A stretch of 58,888 nucleotides of DNA from a virus, in IMG/VR virus record IMGVR_UViG_3300044612_001932, positions 1-58,888 of that record; one strand, given 5' to 3'. Shown here in pieces: positions 36,401-43,615 of the stretch. Position numbers and translations under genes: made by a program. Positions within the stretch are counted from its first letter, which is position 1. Each line of letters begins with the position of its first letter. Under the pieces are notes generated by a model. That model saw only the letters and a program-made list of their open reading frames with translations. It was not told the DNA's origin and ran no database searches.

Positions 36401-36476
36401 TATTAGCTGGGGTTGTTTCATTTGAAACAGTAATTTTTATACTATTAGTAGTATAACTTTCTGAAGAAACTGTCAT
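33408..36476 (-). CDS. Large beta-rich tail/structural protein
   Basis: 1022 aa, Ser/Thr/Gly/Tyr-rich with very few charged residues. An N-terminal helix (ETTPANIISAVDTAITSLGW) is followed by Gly/Thr repeats, including GYVVGNTIVIAGANLGGTTP twice (DNA repeats 35724-35804 and 36015-36095). Next is a conserved-looking domain (YVYRAICADNTNYKYLIIRW D, WPWVRQSMGLWTAIFEFER), then beta-propeller-like sequence to the end. It is probably a distal tail or receptor-binding component. Domain family not recognised. Confidence 0.7.
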   Translation of the reverse strand: MTVSSESYTTNSIKITVSNETTPANIISAVDTAITSLGWSQYDYIAPNSSTVFTTATSTTGTITPTGGFSSLTTFGTPTGTSSTSAGTYTSGIASTSGVGSGGYITVTKTGSGTTYSGVTTATMYLSGTGYVVGNTIVIAGANLGGTTPTNNLTLTIGGSVLTNTINGYVSSSAVSGTSVTAANNYIVTPLSTSGSGTGAVFQIIKTGAGTAYSGFTTIVVLSSGTGYAVGDTIVIAGANLGGTTPTNNLTITVGAVKSNYQNTAVITGMSSTTGFGAGSSIAATAGTGTLYGGTPDSIVVNNIVSSSSITYTINNGTPPTSGTVTNIVQSNLNTWSPLYTYVYRAICADNTNYKYLIIRWDPTKQQFFTAAAEGWDTSTKQPLNETYGFNGTFGQGYDLKDCQILVSATSSHFMIWPWVRQSMGLWTAIFEFERVAVEDSAAAGMPNFAWTNSVILGYTSDNSSYQFVFPRLPNSSLNKDMRAVTNKGITTTLGDSYNYTYGWDITKSVITSFSIDHATNLQPQGRAYNCSITKPFGAGLDTTTVPLAPGGWADTSGTNSTCLILPLNGGAESGVYSSLNTVNASGRPQNNGYSAAGVVDMLLIGVNAWCACGSGGIKTYDTTQTVSSGTLVQRLAGNYDKLIFDGFRTIYAIYVNAGSGGTTLARIDTETYNSATITLAYAAHQIAIDGQYVYVGINGASTSPRVAIINRWTTTDGSTGSGFTLASTYASGVTGSYIANIFPDYRGCIYITYTYHSTFNLTISASSQYGSAGTGAIGIDKVSVSGIPTRGRLGASYSLPPLTSQNYPVHAIAFYYDPISNYLMSIISHTNNNISVAKFNSYSLYHNIYVHSYSNNTLSYTTLTTYSYTSGLSSTSLAADTVAGLTGFQGSSSSSTLTYGILQSIFPYNGTLVMSMGTYLNNGSSNPFNLTYTLADIIYGVTNLQTNPVVTSYVTNTQALSGNYSLSTAANTLFNNYQYRSMYTNGTVALRNINGYIYYLNNLYNMNKTDGTACGRLILKG
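35724..36095 (-). repeat. 81-bp direct repeats in structural gene
   Basis: Bases 35724-35804 and 36015-36095 match except for about two positions. The period is 291 bp (97 codons), so a module of about 97 residues was duplicated. Confidence 0.8.
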
Positions 36477-36479
36477 AGT

Positions 36480-36956
36480 TTAATTCCTTGTATAAGTAAA
36501 TGATAAAATAGCATCAAATGTATAATTTGTAGCAGTAACGTCTACTGTAATATAATCCGTTGTTAAAACTGTGGTATTCAATGTAGTTGTTAATGAAATA
36601 TATTGTCCTGCTGTTAATGATACTGTAGCAATAGTAGAACCTGAATTTTTAATTACTAATGTTAATGGTCCACCAGATGGTGGAGTTCCAGCAGAGATAA
36701 AAACTGATGTAATATTTATAGATGTATCAGGGTACCATCTTAAAGTTCCAGTTCCAATATTAACTGGACCAACAAAATTAAGTTGCTTTGTATAGATAGC
36801 GGAACTACCGCCTAATGATTTGATTTGATCTGATGTATTTTTAAAATACATTTTTTCATCGGCATAATTCAACGCGATCTCGCCATAATCTAAATCAGTA
36901 GCGAGTGGGATTTTGCCGATTACTGATGATTTTTTCAGTAATACTTTATTTGCCAT
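36480..36956 (-). CDS. Short tail fibre with shared N-terminal anchor
   Basis: 158 aa. Anchor domain at residues 1-50 (VLLKKSSVIGKIPLATDLDY GEIALNYADEKMYFKN), then a beta-sandwich (GPVNIGTGTLRWYPDTSINI, SLTAGQYISLTTTLNTTV). Probably a small fibre or fibre tip attached through the same anchor as the larger fibres. It precedes the 1022-aa protein by 3 bases. Confidence 0.75.
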   Translation of the reverse strand: MANKVLLKKSSVIGKIPLATDLDYGEIALNYADEKMYFKNTSDQIKSLGGSSAIYTKQLNFVGPVNIGTGTLRWYPDTSINITSVFISAGTPPSGGPLTLVIKNSGSTIATVSLTAGQYISLTTTLNTTVLTTDYITVDVTATNYTFDAILSFTYTRN

Positions 36957-36994
36957 TTTAAATCCTATAGAGGAAAGTTCTGCAATAATTGCAA

Positions 36995-37016
36995 GGGTAG
37001 AATAGAAATTCTACCC
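36995..37016 (-). terminator. Hairpin after 423-aa fibre gene
   Basis: 9-bp perfect stem (GGGTAGAAT and complement) with a 4-base loop in the 71-base gap between two fibre genes. Followed on the minus strand by a T-containing stretch rather than a pure T-run, so termination is likely partial. Confidence 0.55.
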
Positions 37017-37027
37017 ATTTTATCTAT

Positions 37028-38299
37028 TTAGTAGGTACCACCATCAATATCACCAACCGATAACACACCTGATGAATATAATAGCCCACTACCAGCAATG
37101 GTTGATTTTAATTGTAGGTTATCAGCTGCAATTTCAATACCACCATCAGTTGCAACATTAACAATAAATGTTGAACCGGATAATGTCAACCCATCACCAC
37201 CTGAATAGGCACCACCGCCATTGAATTGTACCCATTGCTGACCTGAAAAACTGGTCAAATAATGATTACCTTGTACCCAACCAGATTTACCATAATTGGT
37301 ACCTTCTAATATGAATATTGAAGCACCTTTTAATTCAGCGTAAGTATCTGCGTCAGCTGATCTAGATAATGTATAATTAGAACCATTATCGCTATATGTA
37401 TATATACCATTTTCTGATGCAGTTGATTGATTTTTTAATAAAATTCTATAACCATCGCCGTGTGCTTGGGTTAATGCACCATGACCATCAATAACCAAAG
37501 TCCCAGTTGTTCCAGTTAATGCTACATTAGAATCTGCTAATAAATAAGCAGCATCTTTCCATGTTAACCCAGTAACTGCATTATCAACATAATCTTTATT
37601 AGCAGCATCACTACCAACTTCTGGTGTACCAACATTAGTTATTTTCGCACCATTGACATCAACATTCCCTAACCCATTTGGGTCTAATGAAATATCGCCA
37701 TTTGTATTTGTGGATGAAATAATATTGCCATTGAAGTTTAAATTATCAATTGTTAGTTCGGTTAATCCAGCTAATGAAGTGGAGGTTGCGCCTAATGATA
37801 TAGATGTTGAGCCAATGGTTATTGAGCCACTAACTGGTATTGCAGCCCAAGATACAACACCAGCTCCATTAGTGGTTAAAACATAATTGGCAGTACCATC
37901 TACTCTAGGTAATGTATAAGCACCAGCAATAGAAACTTTTCCAGTACCATTAGGTGATAATAATAAATTTCCATTAGTATCAGTAGTGCTAATAGTGTTG
38001 CCATTTAATTCAATGTTATCAACTAATAAATCATCGATTTTTTTATTAGAATCTACCACAATAGCAGACGATGCAGTTAATGTGCCAGCAGTATGATCTA
38101 ATCTATCGGTAAAAAATTTACCACCGATAACAACATGGGTTGCGGCATTTCCACTAGTTTCTGAACCCATACCAATGTATAATCGGTCACCACCATTGCT
38201 ACCATTATCGGTTAATCCAGAATATGCTAATTCACCATTACCTAATGTTGATGGATTACCCGAAGTTTCTGAACGTTTTATTCTAATAATGTTACTCAT
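37028..38299 (-). CDS. Tail fibre protein with shared N-terminal anchor
   Basis: 423 aa. The anchor is RIKRSETSGNPSTLGNGELA Y ... DRLYIGMG (about 5-50). The shaft contains two copies of an (I/L)xNGNxISxTxTNGxhxLxPNGxGxV motif (about 95-210). NDVN-type hinge GAKITNVGTPEVGSDAANKD YVDNAV is a classic tail-fibre repeat. The tip domain (TWKDAAYLLADSNVALTGTT; YRILLKNQSTASENGIYTYS) is common in phage fibres. Confidence 0.82.
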   Translation of the reverse strand: MSNIIRIKRSETSGNPSTLGNGELAYSGLTDNGSNGGDRLYIGMGSETSGNAATHVVIGGKFFTDRLDHTAGTLTASSAIVVDSNKKIDDLLVDNIELNGNTISTTDTNGNLLLSPNGTGKVSIAGAYTLPRVDGTANYVLTTNGAGVVSWAAIPVSGSITIGSTSISLGATSTSLAGLTELTIDNLNFNGNIISSTNTNGDISLDPNGLGNVDVNGAKITNVGTPEVGSDAANKDYVDNAVTGLTWKDAAYLLADSNVALTGTTGTLVIDGHGALTQAHGDGYRILLKNQSTASENGIYTYSDNGSNYTLSRSADADTYAELKGASIFILEGTNYGKSGWVQGNHYLTSFSGQQWVQFNGGGAYSGGDGLTLSGSTFIVNVATDGGIEIAADNLQLKSTIAGSGLLYSSGVLSVGDIDGGTY

Positions 38300-38308
38300 T
38301 TAAATTCC

Positions 38309-38659
38309 TTAATAATGACCGCCATCTAAATTTTGATTGCTGCCAAGCGATAATAACACATTTGTGTTATCTGTTAATTGACTAATATCAGTTGGTGCAA
38401 GTGAACTAATAACTCCATTATTAATAGTAATAGTATTTCCATCAATTTTGACACCACCTTTAATAGTAGTAGAGGCAGTTGGTAGTATATAAGTACCGCC
38501 GCCTGAACCACCAATGATAATTCCACCTGGAGTTTCTCCATCCGATATTCGTATAGTATTGGTATTACTATCGTACCAAAGACGATTGCGATCACCAATC
38601 CGAGTTTCCCCGTCATCATATCCGCGATAACTAGTAAAAAAATCTTGGGTAAAGGCCAC
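38309..38659 (-). CDS. Short fibre/anchor protein, GTG start
   Basis: 116 aa starting with GTG 38657-38659, directly after the stop of the 68-aa gene; GAGGA is correctly spaced. It contains the anchor signature late in its N-terminal part (RNRLWYDSNTNTIRISDGET PGG), the same as in the collagen-like fibre. The C-terminal TDISQLTDNTNVL also recurs in phage fibres. Probably a minor fibre. Confidence 0.7.
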   Translation of the reverse strand: MAFTQDFFTSYRGYDDGETRIGDRNRLWYDSNTNTIRISDGETPGGIIIGGSGGGTYILPTASTTIKGGVKIDGNTITINNGVISSLAPTDISQLTDNTNVLLSLGSNQNLDGGHY

Positions 38660-38661
38660 GA

Positions 38662-38868
38662 TTAATCCTCAAAAGGACCATCATCATCTGCCTGATCAAA
38701 GACAGATTGAATACCTGATGATTTTTTCATCAATTCGATCTTTTGTTGTAATGGTGGAACAAACACTGGATTATCTTCTAATTCAGATGGGTCTTTTTTA
38801 TTTTCTTTGTCGCCATCTAATGTATCAATTACATCAGCCAACGCTCTCATAAATTCTGCAGCTCTCAT
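38662..38868 (-). CDS. Virion-associated hypothetical protein with capsid-targeting-like N-terminus
   Basis: 68 aa, MRAAEFMRALADVIDTLDGD then an acidic linker and VPPLQQKIELMKKSSG. The latter motif is shared with the 141-aa protein at 32379. The N-terminus resembles the other short M-(R/K)-x-x-E-F/I peptides here. GATAAATA (38874-38881) is spaced to start transcription at the A of the ATG. Confidence 0.65.
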   Translation of the reverse strand: MRAAEFMRALADVIDTLDGDKENKKDPSELEDNPVFVPPLQQKIELMKKSSGIQSVFDQADDDGPFED

Positions 38869-38873
38869 AATAG

Positions 38874-38881
38874 TATTTATC
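38874..38881 (-). promoter_or_regulatory. Late promoter box GATAAATA, leaderless spacing
   Basis: GATAAATA-CTATT-ATG on the minus strand. The extended T4 late consensus TATAAATACTATT is matched except at the first base, and the predicted start is the A of the initiation codon. Confidence 0.6.
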
Positions 38882-38882
38882 C

Positions 38883-40484
38883 TTAATAGATTTCACGCCA
38901 TTGCATACTAACACCAACATTAGTTGATTGTGCACCTAAATTAGTTGCAACTACTAGAAATATCTCAGAATCCGTGCTATCAAAATTTTGTACTATATAA
39001 TTTTTCTTTGCGGATGAAGGGATATTACTTGCTGGCGCTCCACCGGCTTTTTGACTACCTTGCGTTGATGCACCCACAAAACCACTATCCATTTCTTGCC
39101 CATCTGTCCATGCGGTAGCAGTTACGTTGTATTGAATACCTGAATCATTGTGCACATCTACCCATGAATTACCTGTTAGAAATGCTTGTGCTGGTAATTT
39201 TATCAGTCTCCATTTAATATTATCACCATCACTGAATATATTCAAATTACCCATACGAACAATCATTCTATTTGAATATGTATGAAATGTATTTTTTAAT
39301 CTAATTGCCATAACTGGCGCAGTAATTCCAGCATCTATCACTTTTAATGTAGGTGTAGTAGCAGCCCAATCCTGTCCCGCTTCAACATAACCACCTTCGC
39401 TGAAAACAGTTGAACATATTTGATCCATAGATCCACCCGTAGTTGTGCCAATATTTCTTATTTCACATCTAATTGGAAGATTTGGATTACTCATGTAAAC
39501 AGTTGGTAAATTATTGCTATGTAAAAATTCATGAACATAAACTACAATACCATTATGTGCGAATCCAACTCTAACTCTACCAACGCCCAGCCACTGGAAA
39601 TCAATCGCTACTAATTGTGTATTAAGTATGTTCAACCATGATACAGTATCTAAATTCCATTGTGATTGAGTTTTCCTGACTTCAATGGGAGCGCCAGAAA
39701 CAAAACTTCTTATTACCCATGATAAAGTCCCATCGCCTGCTTGTTCGAAATAAATTCCATCGTTGTCATCAAAGTATCCAGTTCGTTTAACTACGTTCGG
39801 TGTAGCTGCTCCAAAATTTATACTACTAAAAATTACTTGAGATTTACCAGGCATATAATGATGATAAAATTTTGTTTGATGGATGATAAAACTAGATGGA
39901 TTAGAAGTAGTGGTTAATGTACAACATGCTTTATTTTTTACAAATTCAATGGCACCACCATTTCCAGCATAATCAATAAAAGCGGGGTCGATACCATATA
40001 AGTGCTTATAATCACCTAAAGTAAAAGGTTCTGAAATTCTTTGTCTACCGAATGCATCTAGGGCACCAGTTGAAAATGAAATAGGGATAGGATTTCCACT
40101 ATCATTTTTTATTTCTACTTCTGGTAAACTACTAATTGAAACACTGCCATCTACTGTAATAGAACCACCATTATCACTAATTGCCCAAGGGGTAGTACCT
40201 TGTTTAACAGTCCAATCACCATCTTGCTGAACTTTTCCTATAACTGCTGAACTCGTTTTTAATGTTACTTGACCATTAGTACCGATTGATACTGGTGCAG
40301 AATGATTTTCATCCCATACATTCCCTAATGAATCAATTTGAACTCGCACTTTGTCAACCAGAACATCACCTTGCAGTGATATTCCATCAACATGTGTGCG
40401 AACAACCGGTTCACCTGCGTCATTATATTGCATAGCTTTATGCAGATTTTTTAAATTATTATCATTTGGGTGTATATATGTCAT
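38883..40484 (-). CDS. Structural protein (DAFGRQR-type)
   Basis: 533 aa. The N-terminal region includes RTHVDGISLQGDVLVDKVRV and GTTPWAISDNGGSITVDGSV. A hallmark stretch GALDAFGRQRISEPFTLGDY (about 142-161) is one I associate with phage virion proteins. The rest is a beta-rich domain (WLGVGRVRVGFAHNGIVVYV HEF; FLVVATNLGAQSTNVGVSMQ W). Probably a tail/fibre-associated structural protein. It is next to the 70-aa gene (1-base gap). Confidence 0.75.
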   Translation of the reverse strand: MTYIHPNDNNLKNLHKAMQYNDAGEPVVRTHVDGISLQGDVLVDKVRVQIDSLGNVWDENHSAPVSIGTNGQVTLKTSSAVIGKVQQDGDWTVKQGTTPWAISDNGGSITVDGSVSISSLPEVEIKNDSGNPIPISFSTGALDAFGRQRISEPFTLGDYKHLYGIDPAFIDYAGNGGAIEFVKNKACCTLTTTSNPSSFIIHQTKFYHHYMPGKSQVIFSSINFGAATPNVVKRTGYFDDNDGIYFEQAGDGTLSWVIRSFVSGAPIEVRKTQSQWNLDTVSWLNILNTQLVAIDFQWLGVGRVRVGFAHNGIVVYVHEFLHSNNLPTVYMSNPNLPIRCEIRNIGTTTGGSMDQICSTVFSEGGYVEAGQDWAATTPTLKVIDAGITAPVMAIRLKNTFHTYSNRMIVRMGNLNIFSDGDNIKWRLIKLPAQAFLTGNSWVDVHNDSGIQYNVTATAWTDGQEMDSGFVGASTQGSQKAGGAPASNIPSSAKKNYIVQNFDSTDSEIFLVVATNLGAQSTNVGVSMQWREIY

Positions 40485-40485
40485 C

Positions 40486-40698
40486 TTAAACCTCTGGACC
40501 TAATTCCCATGGATGTCCTGTAGCTGGACTAACTGTTCCTGGGCTATTATAAACATTATATGGTCTATAACCAATTTTAGTAATATCAACTGGATCAGTA
40601 TTAATAAGTTTTCCTTGACGTTTTAATTCAGCCAATTCTAATTTTAAATCTCTACGTTCGGATTTTGGGATATGTGTTGAAATACCATTTTCTGCCAT
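40486..40698 (-). CDS. Small hypothetical structural-block protein
   Basis: 70 aa, basic helical N-terminus (HIPKSERRDLKLELAELKRQ G) and Pro/Gly/Tyr-rich end (YRPYNVYNSPGTVSPATGHP). Strong AAAAGG ribosome site, and a CTAAATATA late-like box upstream. It is the first gene of the leftward block and is divergent from ALAS. Not recognised. Confidence 0.6.
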   Translation of the reverse strand: MAENGISTHIPKSERRDLKLELAELKRQGKLINTDPVDITKIGYRPYNVYNSPGTVSPATGHPWELGPEV

Positions 40699-40735
40699 AA
40701 TTTTTTTCCTTTTGTATATTTAGTTAAATATCGGT

Positions 40736-41923
40736 ATGATTAACAAAGAACCATTTAATAAACTTATCGATAATTTAAAAGAAACTGGAAAGTATAGAGT
40801 TTTCAATGACATACTACGAGAACAAGGTAAATTTCCAAATGCAATCTGGTATGGGCCATATGCCATTAAAAATATTGTCAATTGGTGTAGTAATGATTAT
40901 CTATCACTTGGACAGCATAAAGTAGTACTAGATGCAATGCGAACAGCATTAGATATGACAGGTGCTGGATCCGGTGGTACGAGAAATATATCAGGTACTA
41001 CCCATTATCATGTTGCATTAGAACATGAATTGGCATCATTGCATAAAAAAGAGAGTGCATTATTATTTACTTCGGCTTATGTAGCGAATACGTCAAGTTT
41101 AATAGCATTGGCTAAAATTATCCCAAATATTGAATTTATAAGTGATAGCAAAAACCATAATAGTCTAATAATGGGTATTGTTCATAGTCGTGCATCTAAA
41201 CAAATATTCAAGCATAATGATTTAGTAGAGTTGGAAAATTGTTTGAAGAAATCGGTTCAAAATGAAAATATTCCCTGTATTGTATTTGAAAGCATATACA
41301 GTATGGAAGGTGATATCAGTCCTATTAAACAAATTTGTGATTTAGCTGACAAATATAATGCTATTACATACTGTGATGAAGTTCATGCAGTAGGAGTTAG
41401 AGGATTTACTGGTGCTGGTGAGTTAGAAGAAATGGATTTGCAAGATCGAGTTGATATTGTTAATGGTACTCTTGGCAAAGCATTTGGTGTACAAGGTGGT
41501 TATATCGCAGGGGATTCTATAGTAATTGATGCTATTCGAAGCATCGCGGATGGATTCATCTTTAGTACGTCATTGAGCCCAGTTATTGTCGCTGGAGCAT
41601 TAGCTGCAGTTAAATATTCAAAAGCTCATAATGAATTAAGAGAAAAACACCAAGAACGAGCTAGTAAATTAAAAAAAATGATGAAGGAAGCTGGAATACC
41701 AGTGATGGATTCAGTTACACATATCGTACCTGTTTTGATTGGTGATGCTAAAAGAGCTAGAGAAATTAGTGATAGATTATTAAATGATTATAGTATTTAC
41801 GTACAAGCAATTAATTCTCCAACAGTAGATGTTGGCACTGAACGATTGCGATTTGCACCAACTCCGTTTCATGATGATGGAATGATTGAAGATTTAATCG
41901 ATGCATTAAAATCAATTTTGTAA
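40736..41923 (+). CDS. hemA: 5-aminolevulinate synthase
   Basis: 395 aa, full length. It condenses glycine and succinyl-CoA to 5-aminolevulinate, the first step of the C4 haem pathway (cytosolic, PLP-dependent). Family signatures are intact: WCSNDYLSLGQH (51-61), GAGSGGTRNISGTTHYH (76-92), D214-E-V-H217-AVG and the PLP lysine K248 in GTLGKAFGVQGG. This pattern separates ALAS from the related BioF and Kbl. The gene lies opposite to its late neighbours and lacks a clear Shine-Dalgarno. A stable hairpin follows. Probably acquired from an alphaproteobacterial host as a metabolic gene. Confidence 0.92.
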   Translation: MINKEPFNKLIDNLKETGKYRVFNDILREQGKFPNAIWYGPYAIKNIVNWCSNDYLSLGQHKVVLDAMRTALDMTGAGSGGTRNISGTTHYHVALEHELASLHKKESALLFTSAYVANTSSLIALAKIIPNIEFISDSKNHNSLIMGIVHSRASKQIFKHNDLVELENCLKKSVQNENIPCIVFESIYSMEGDISPIKQICDLADKYNAITYCDEVHAVGVRGFTGAGELEEMDLQDRVDIVNGTLGKAFGVQGGYIAGDSIVIDAIRSIADGFIFSTSLSPVIVAGALAAVKYSKAHNELREKHQERASKLKKMMKEAGIPVMDSVTHIVPVLIGDAKRAREISDRLLNDYSIYVQAINSPTVDVGTERLRFAPTPFHDDGMIEDLIDALKSIL

Positions 41924-41987
41924 ATGTTTACGTACTTCTTAAACACTATAATATGTTTCTTTTGAACAGTTAATAAAACCATTGAGG

Positions 41988-42014
41988 CGATATCCCTAAC
42001 AATTAGGGATATCG
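41988..42014. terminator. 12-bp hairpin between convergent genes
   Basis: Perfect stem CGATATCCCTAA/TTAGGGATATCG with a 3-base CAA loop, between the ALAS stop (41923, +) and the 94-aa gene stop (42026, -). No T-run on either side, so it may be a transcription barrier or 3'-end stabiliser rather than a classic terminator. Confidence 0.6.
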
Positions 42015-42025
42015 AGTATGACTGG

Positions 42026-42310
42026 TTAGCAGTCTTCTGCACCAGTGAACTCTGGGCGTTGCTTGATGATTTCATATAATGTTGCACGATCTGCACCAGC
42101 AACATATTCTTCACCAGTTATTTGAAATTTTCCGGCAGATAGTGGTTGTTTTTCATTATCTCTTGCTTCTTTGGATGCATATCCATAGATAGTGATTTCA
42201 GTGCCCTTTCCTTTGAAATCCTCTTGTACTGCGCCAATATTCCAATATTGAGCATATACTGGTGATTCTTCAGTACCGAATTCAGTATTAATATTAATTT
42301 GTAATGCCAT
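42026..42310 (-). CDS. Hypothetical phage protein
   Basis: 94 aa, MALQININTEFGTEESPVYA at the N-terminus and ATLYEIIKQRPEFTGAEDC at the C-terminus. The ending resembles that of a small unannotated phage family often found near DUF7936-like genes, one of which lies at 44656. GGAAAATAC precedes the ATG. Function unknown. Confidence 0.65.
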   Translation of the reverse strand: MALQININTEFGTEESPVYAQYWNIGAVQEDFKGKGTEITIYGYASKEARDNEKQPLSAGKFQITGEEYVAGADRATLYEIIKQRPEFTGAEDC

Positions 42311-42319
42311 TGTATTTTC

Positions 42320-42541
42320 CTATTTGTTGTTAATTATTCTTTCAATATTATTTATTTTAGATTTTAGAATTGCTATATCATTATTTTGTTTAGCATCATC
42401 ATCTTTTGCATGAAGTACACTTCTAGCTAAAAACTGTAATAATGATTCATCCTCAGTATCTGTTTCTGGATAGTGTTTTTTCGCATCACTTTTTAACTGT
42501 GCTAGATAGTTTGATGTCTCTATTAATTCACTAATCTTCAT
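42320..42541 (-). CDS. Hypothetical protein with capsid-targeting-like N-terminus
   Basis: 73 aa from ATG 42539-42541, chosen because AAGGAATCC lies at correct spacing (an upstream ATG at 42568 is less likely). It opens MKISELIETSNYLAQLKSDA, with a candidate cut after E-L-I-E. The rest is acidic and helical, ending in a coiled coil (DIAILKSKINNIERIINNK). One half of a divergent palindromic late promoter (42614-42625) serves it. Confidence 0.6.
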   Translation of the reverse strand: MKISELIETSNYLAQLKSDAKKHYPETDTEDESLLQFLARSVLHAKDDDAKQNNDIAILKSKINNIERIINNK

Positions 42542-42613
42542 ACAGGATTCCTTCCAATCCACATCCAAATTTTGACAATACGTAATAAATGTAGTATAAT
42601 ATTTTCATAGTAC

Positions 42614-42625
42614 TATTTATAAATA
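42614..42625. promoter_or_regulatory. Palindromic divergent late promoter
   Basis: TATTTATAAATA reads TATAAATA on both strands: minus 42621-42614 toward the 73-aa gene and plus 42618-42625 toward the homing endonuclease at 42686. The two boxes overlap by 4 bases, so both promoters cannot be occupied at once. Confidence 0.65.
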
Positions 42626-42685
42626 ATGGTGTAGATCGCGGAATTGGCGTTCCCATCTACTTTAATACTGAAAAGGAGTATCAAC

Positions 42686-43615
42686 ATGGATATTTATTCC
42701 ATTTATAAAATTACAAATACAATTAATGAGAAAATTTATATAGGTTTTACAAATAACTTTGAAAGAAGGATCGTAGAACATACTAGAAACTCAAGAAAAC
42801 TAAATTCGCATTTATACTATGCTATTAAAAAGTATGGCATCGATAAATTTACCTTTGAAATAATATATCAATCGTTAGAAGGGGATTATTTAAAAAATGC
42901 AATGGAGACATATTTTATCAATTTATATGATAGTTACCATTCTGGATACAATATGACCCTCGGTGGGGATGGTACATTAGGAAGATTATGGACCGATAAG
43001 CAAAAACAAATGATTAGTATACGAAATAAAGGTCAACTATCAAATAATAAGGGAAAAACATATATTGAATTATATGGGGAAGAAAAAGCATTAGAAAAAA
43101 TCAATAAATTAAAAAAGACATGGATTTATAAAGAATCATTAAAACCGATGAAGATTATTCACAAAACATCTAGGTTAGGGAGAAGTTATAATGAAATATT
43201 CGGTGAAGAAAAGGCTAAAGAAATATCTGAGAAAAAACGTATAAAAATGTTAGGTGATAAAAATCATAGATATGGAAAACCTGGTGCTTTTACGGGTAAG
43301 AAACATTCTCCGGAAACGATTGCATTGCGTAAAGGAAAGACCTTCGATGAAATATACGGGGTAGAACGAGCAAAAGAGCTCAAGGAAAAACTGAGTGAAG
43401 CTAACACTGGTGAAAATAACCCAATGTATGGAAAAGTAGGGGCCATGGCCGGTAGAACACATACCGAAGAATCTAAATTGAAAATGAGTTTGTCAAGAAA
43501 GGGCAAAAAACTAACACCACAGGAAATATTGATTTGTCCGTATTGTGGTAATGCCAGCAATGCATCGAACGCAAAACGCTGGCATTTTGATAATTGTAAA
43601 TATAAACCTGGTTAG
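42686..43615 (+). CDS. GIY-YIG homing endonuclease with NUMOD3 repeats
   Basis: 309 aa from ATG 42686 with AAGGAG 9 bases upstream. GIY-YIG domain: YSIYKITNTINEKIYIGFTN and R-R-I-V-E-H (about 3-90). It is followed by NUMOD3 repeats with the G-x-x-N-x-x-x-G pattern (GDKNHRYGKPGAFTGKKHSP; GENNPMYGKVGAMAGRTHTE) and SRLGRSYNEIFGEEKAKEI-type units. The C-terminus has a zinc-finger-like C-x-x-C...H...C (CPYCGNASNASNAKRWHFDN C). It is free-standing and oriented against its neighbours; its 3' end overlaps the nuclease gene stop by 4 bases. Target gene unknown. Confidence 0.9.
   Translation: MDIYSIYKITNTINEKIYIGFTNNFERRIVEHTRNSRKLNSHLYYAIKKYGIDKFTFEIIYQSLEGDYLKNAMETYFINLYDSYHSGYNMTLGGDGTLGRLWTDKQKQMISIRNKGQLSNNKGKTYIELYGEEKALEKINKLKKTWIYKESLKPMKIIHKTSRLGRSYNEIFGEEKAKEISEKKRIKMLGDKNHRYGKPGAFTGKKHSPETIALRKGKTFDEIYGVERAKELKEKLSEANTGENNPMYGKVGAMAGRTHTEESKLKMSLSRKGKKLTPQEILICPYCGNASNASNAKRWHFDNCKYKPG

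Noticed and set aside
42620-42690. Protein-like phrase DRGIGVPIYFNTEKEYQHGY in another plus frame upstream of the homing endonuclease
   Set aside because: No start codon, only about 25 codons, and it overlaps the promoter and ribosome site of the endonuclease; it could be a relic, but the evidence is too thin.
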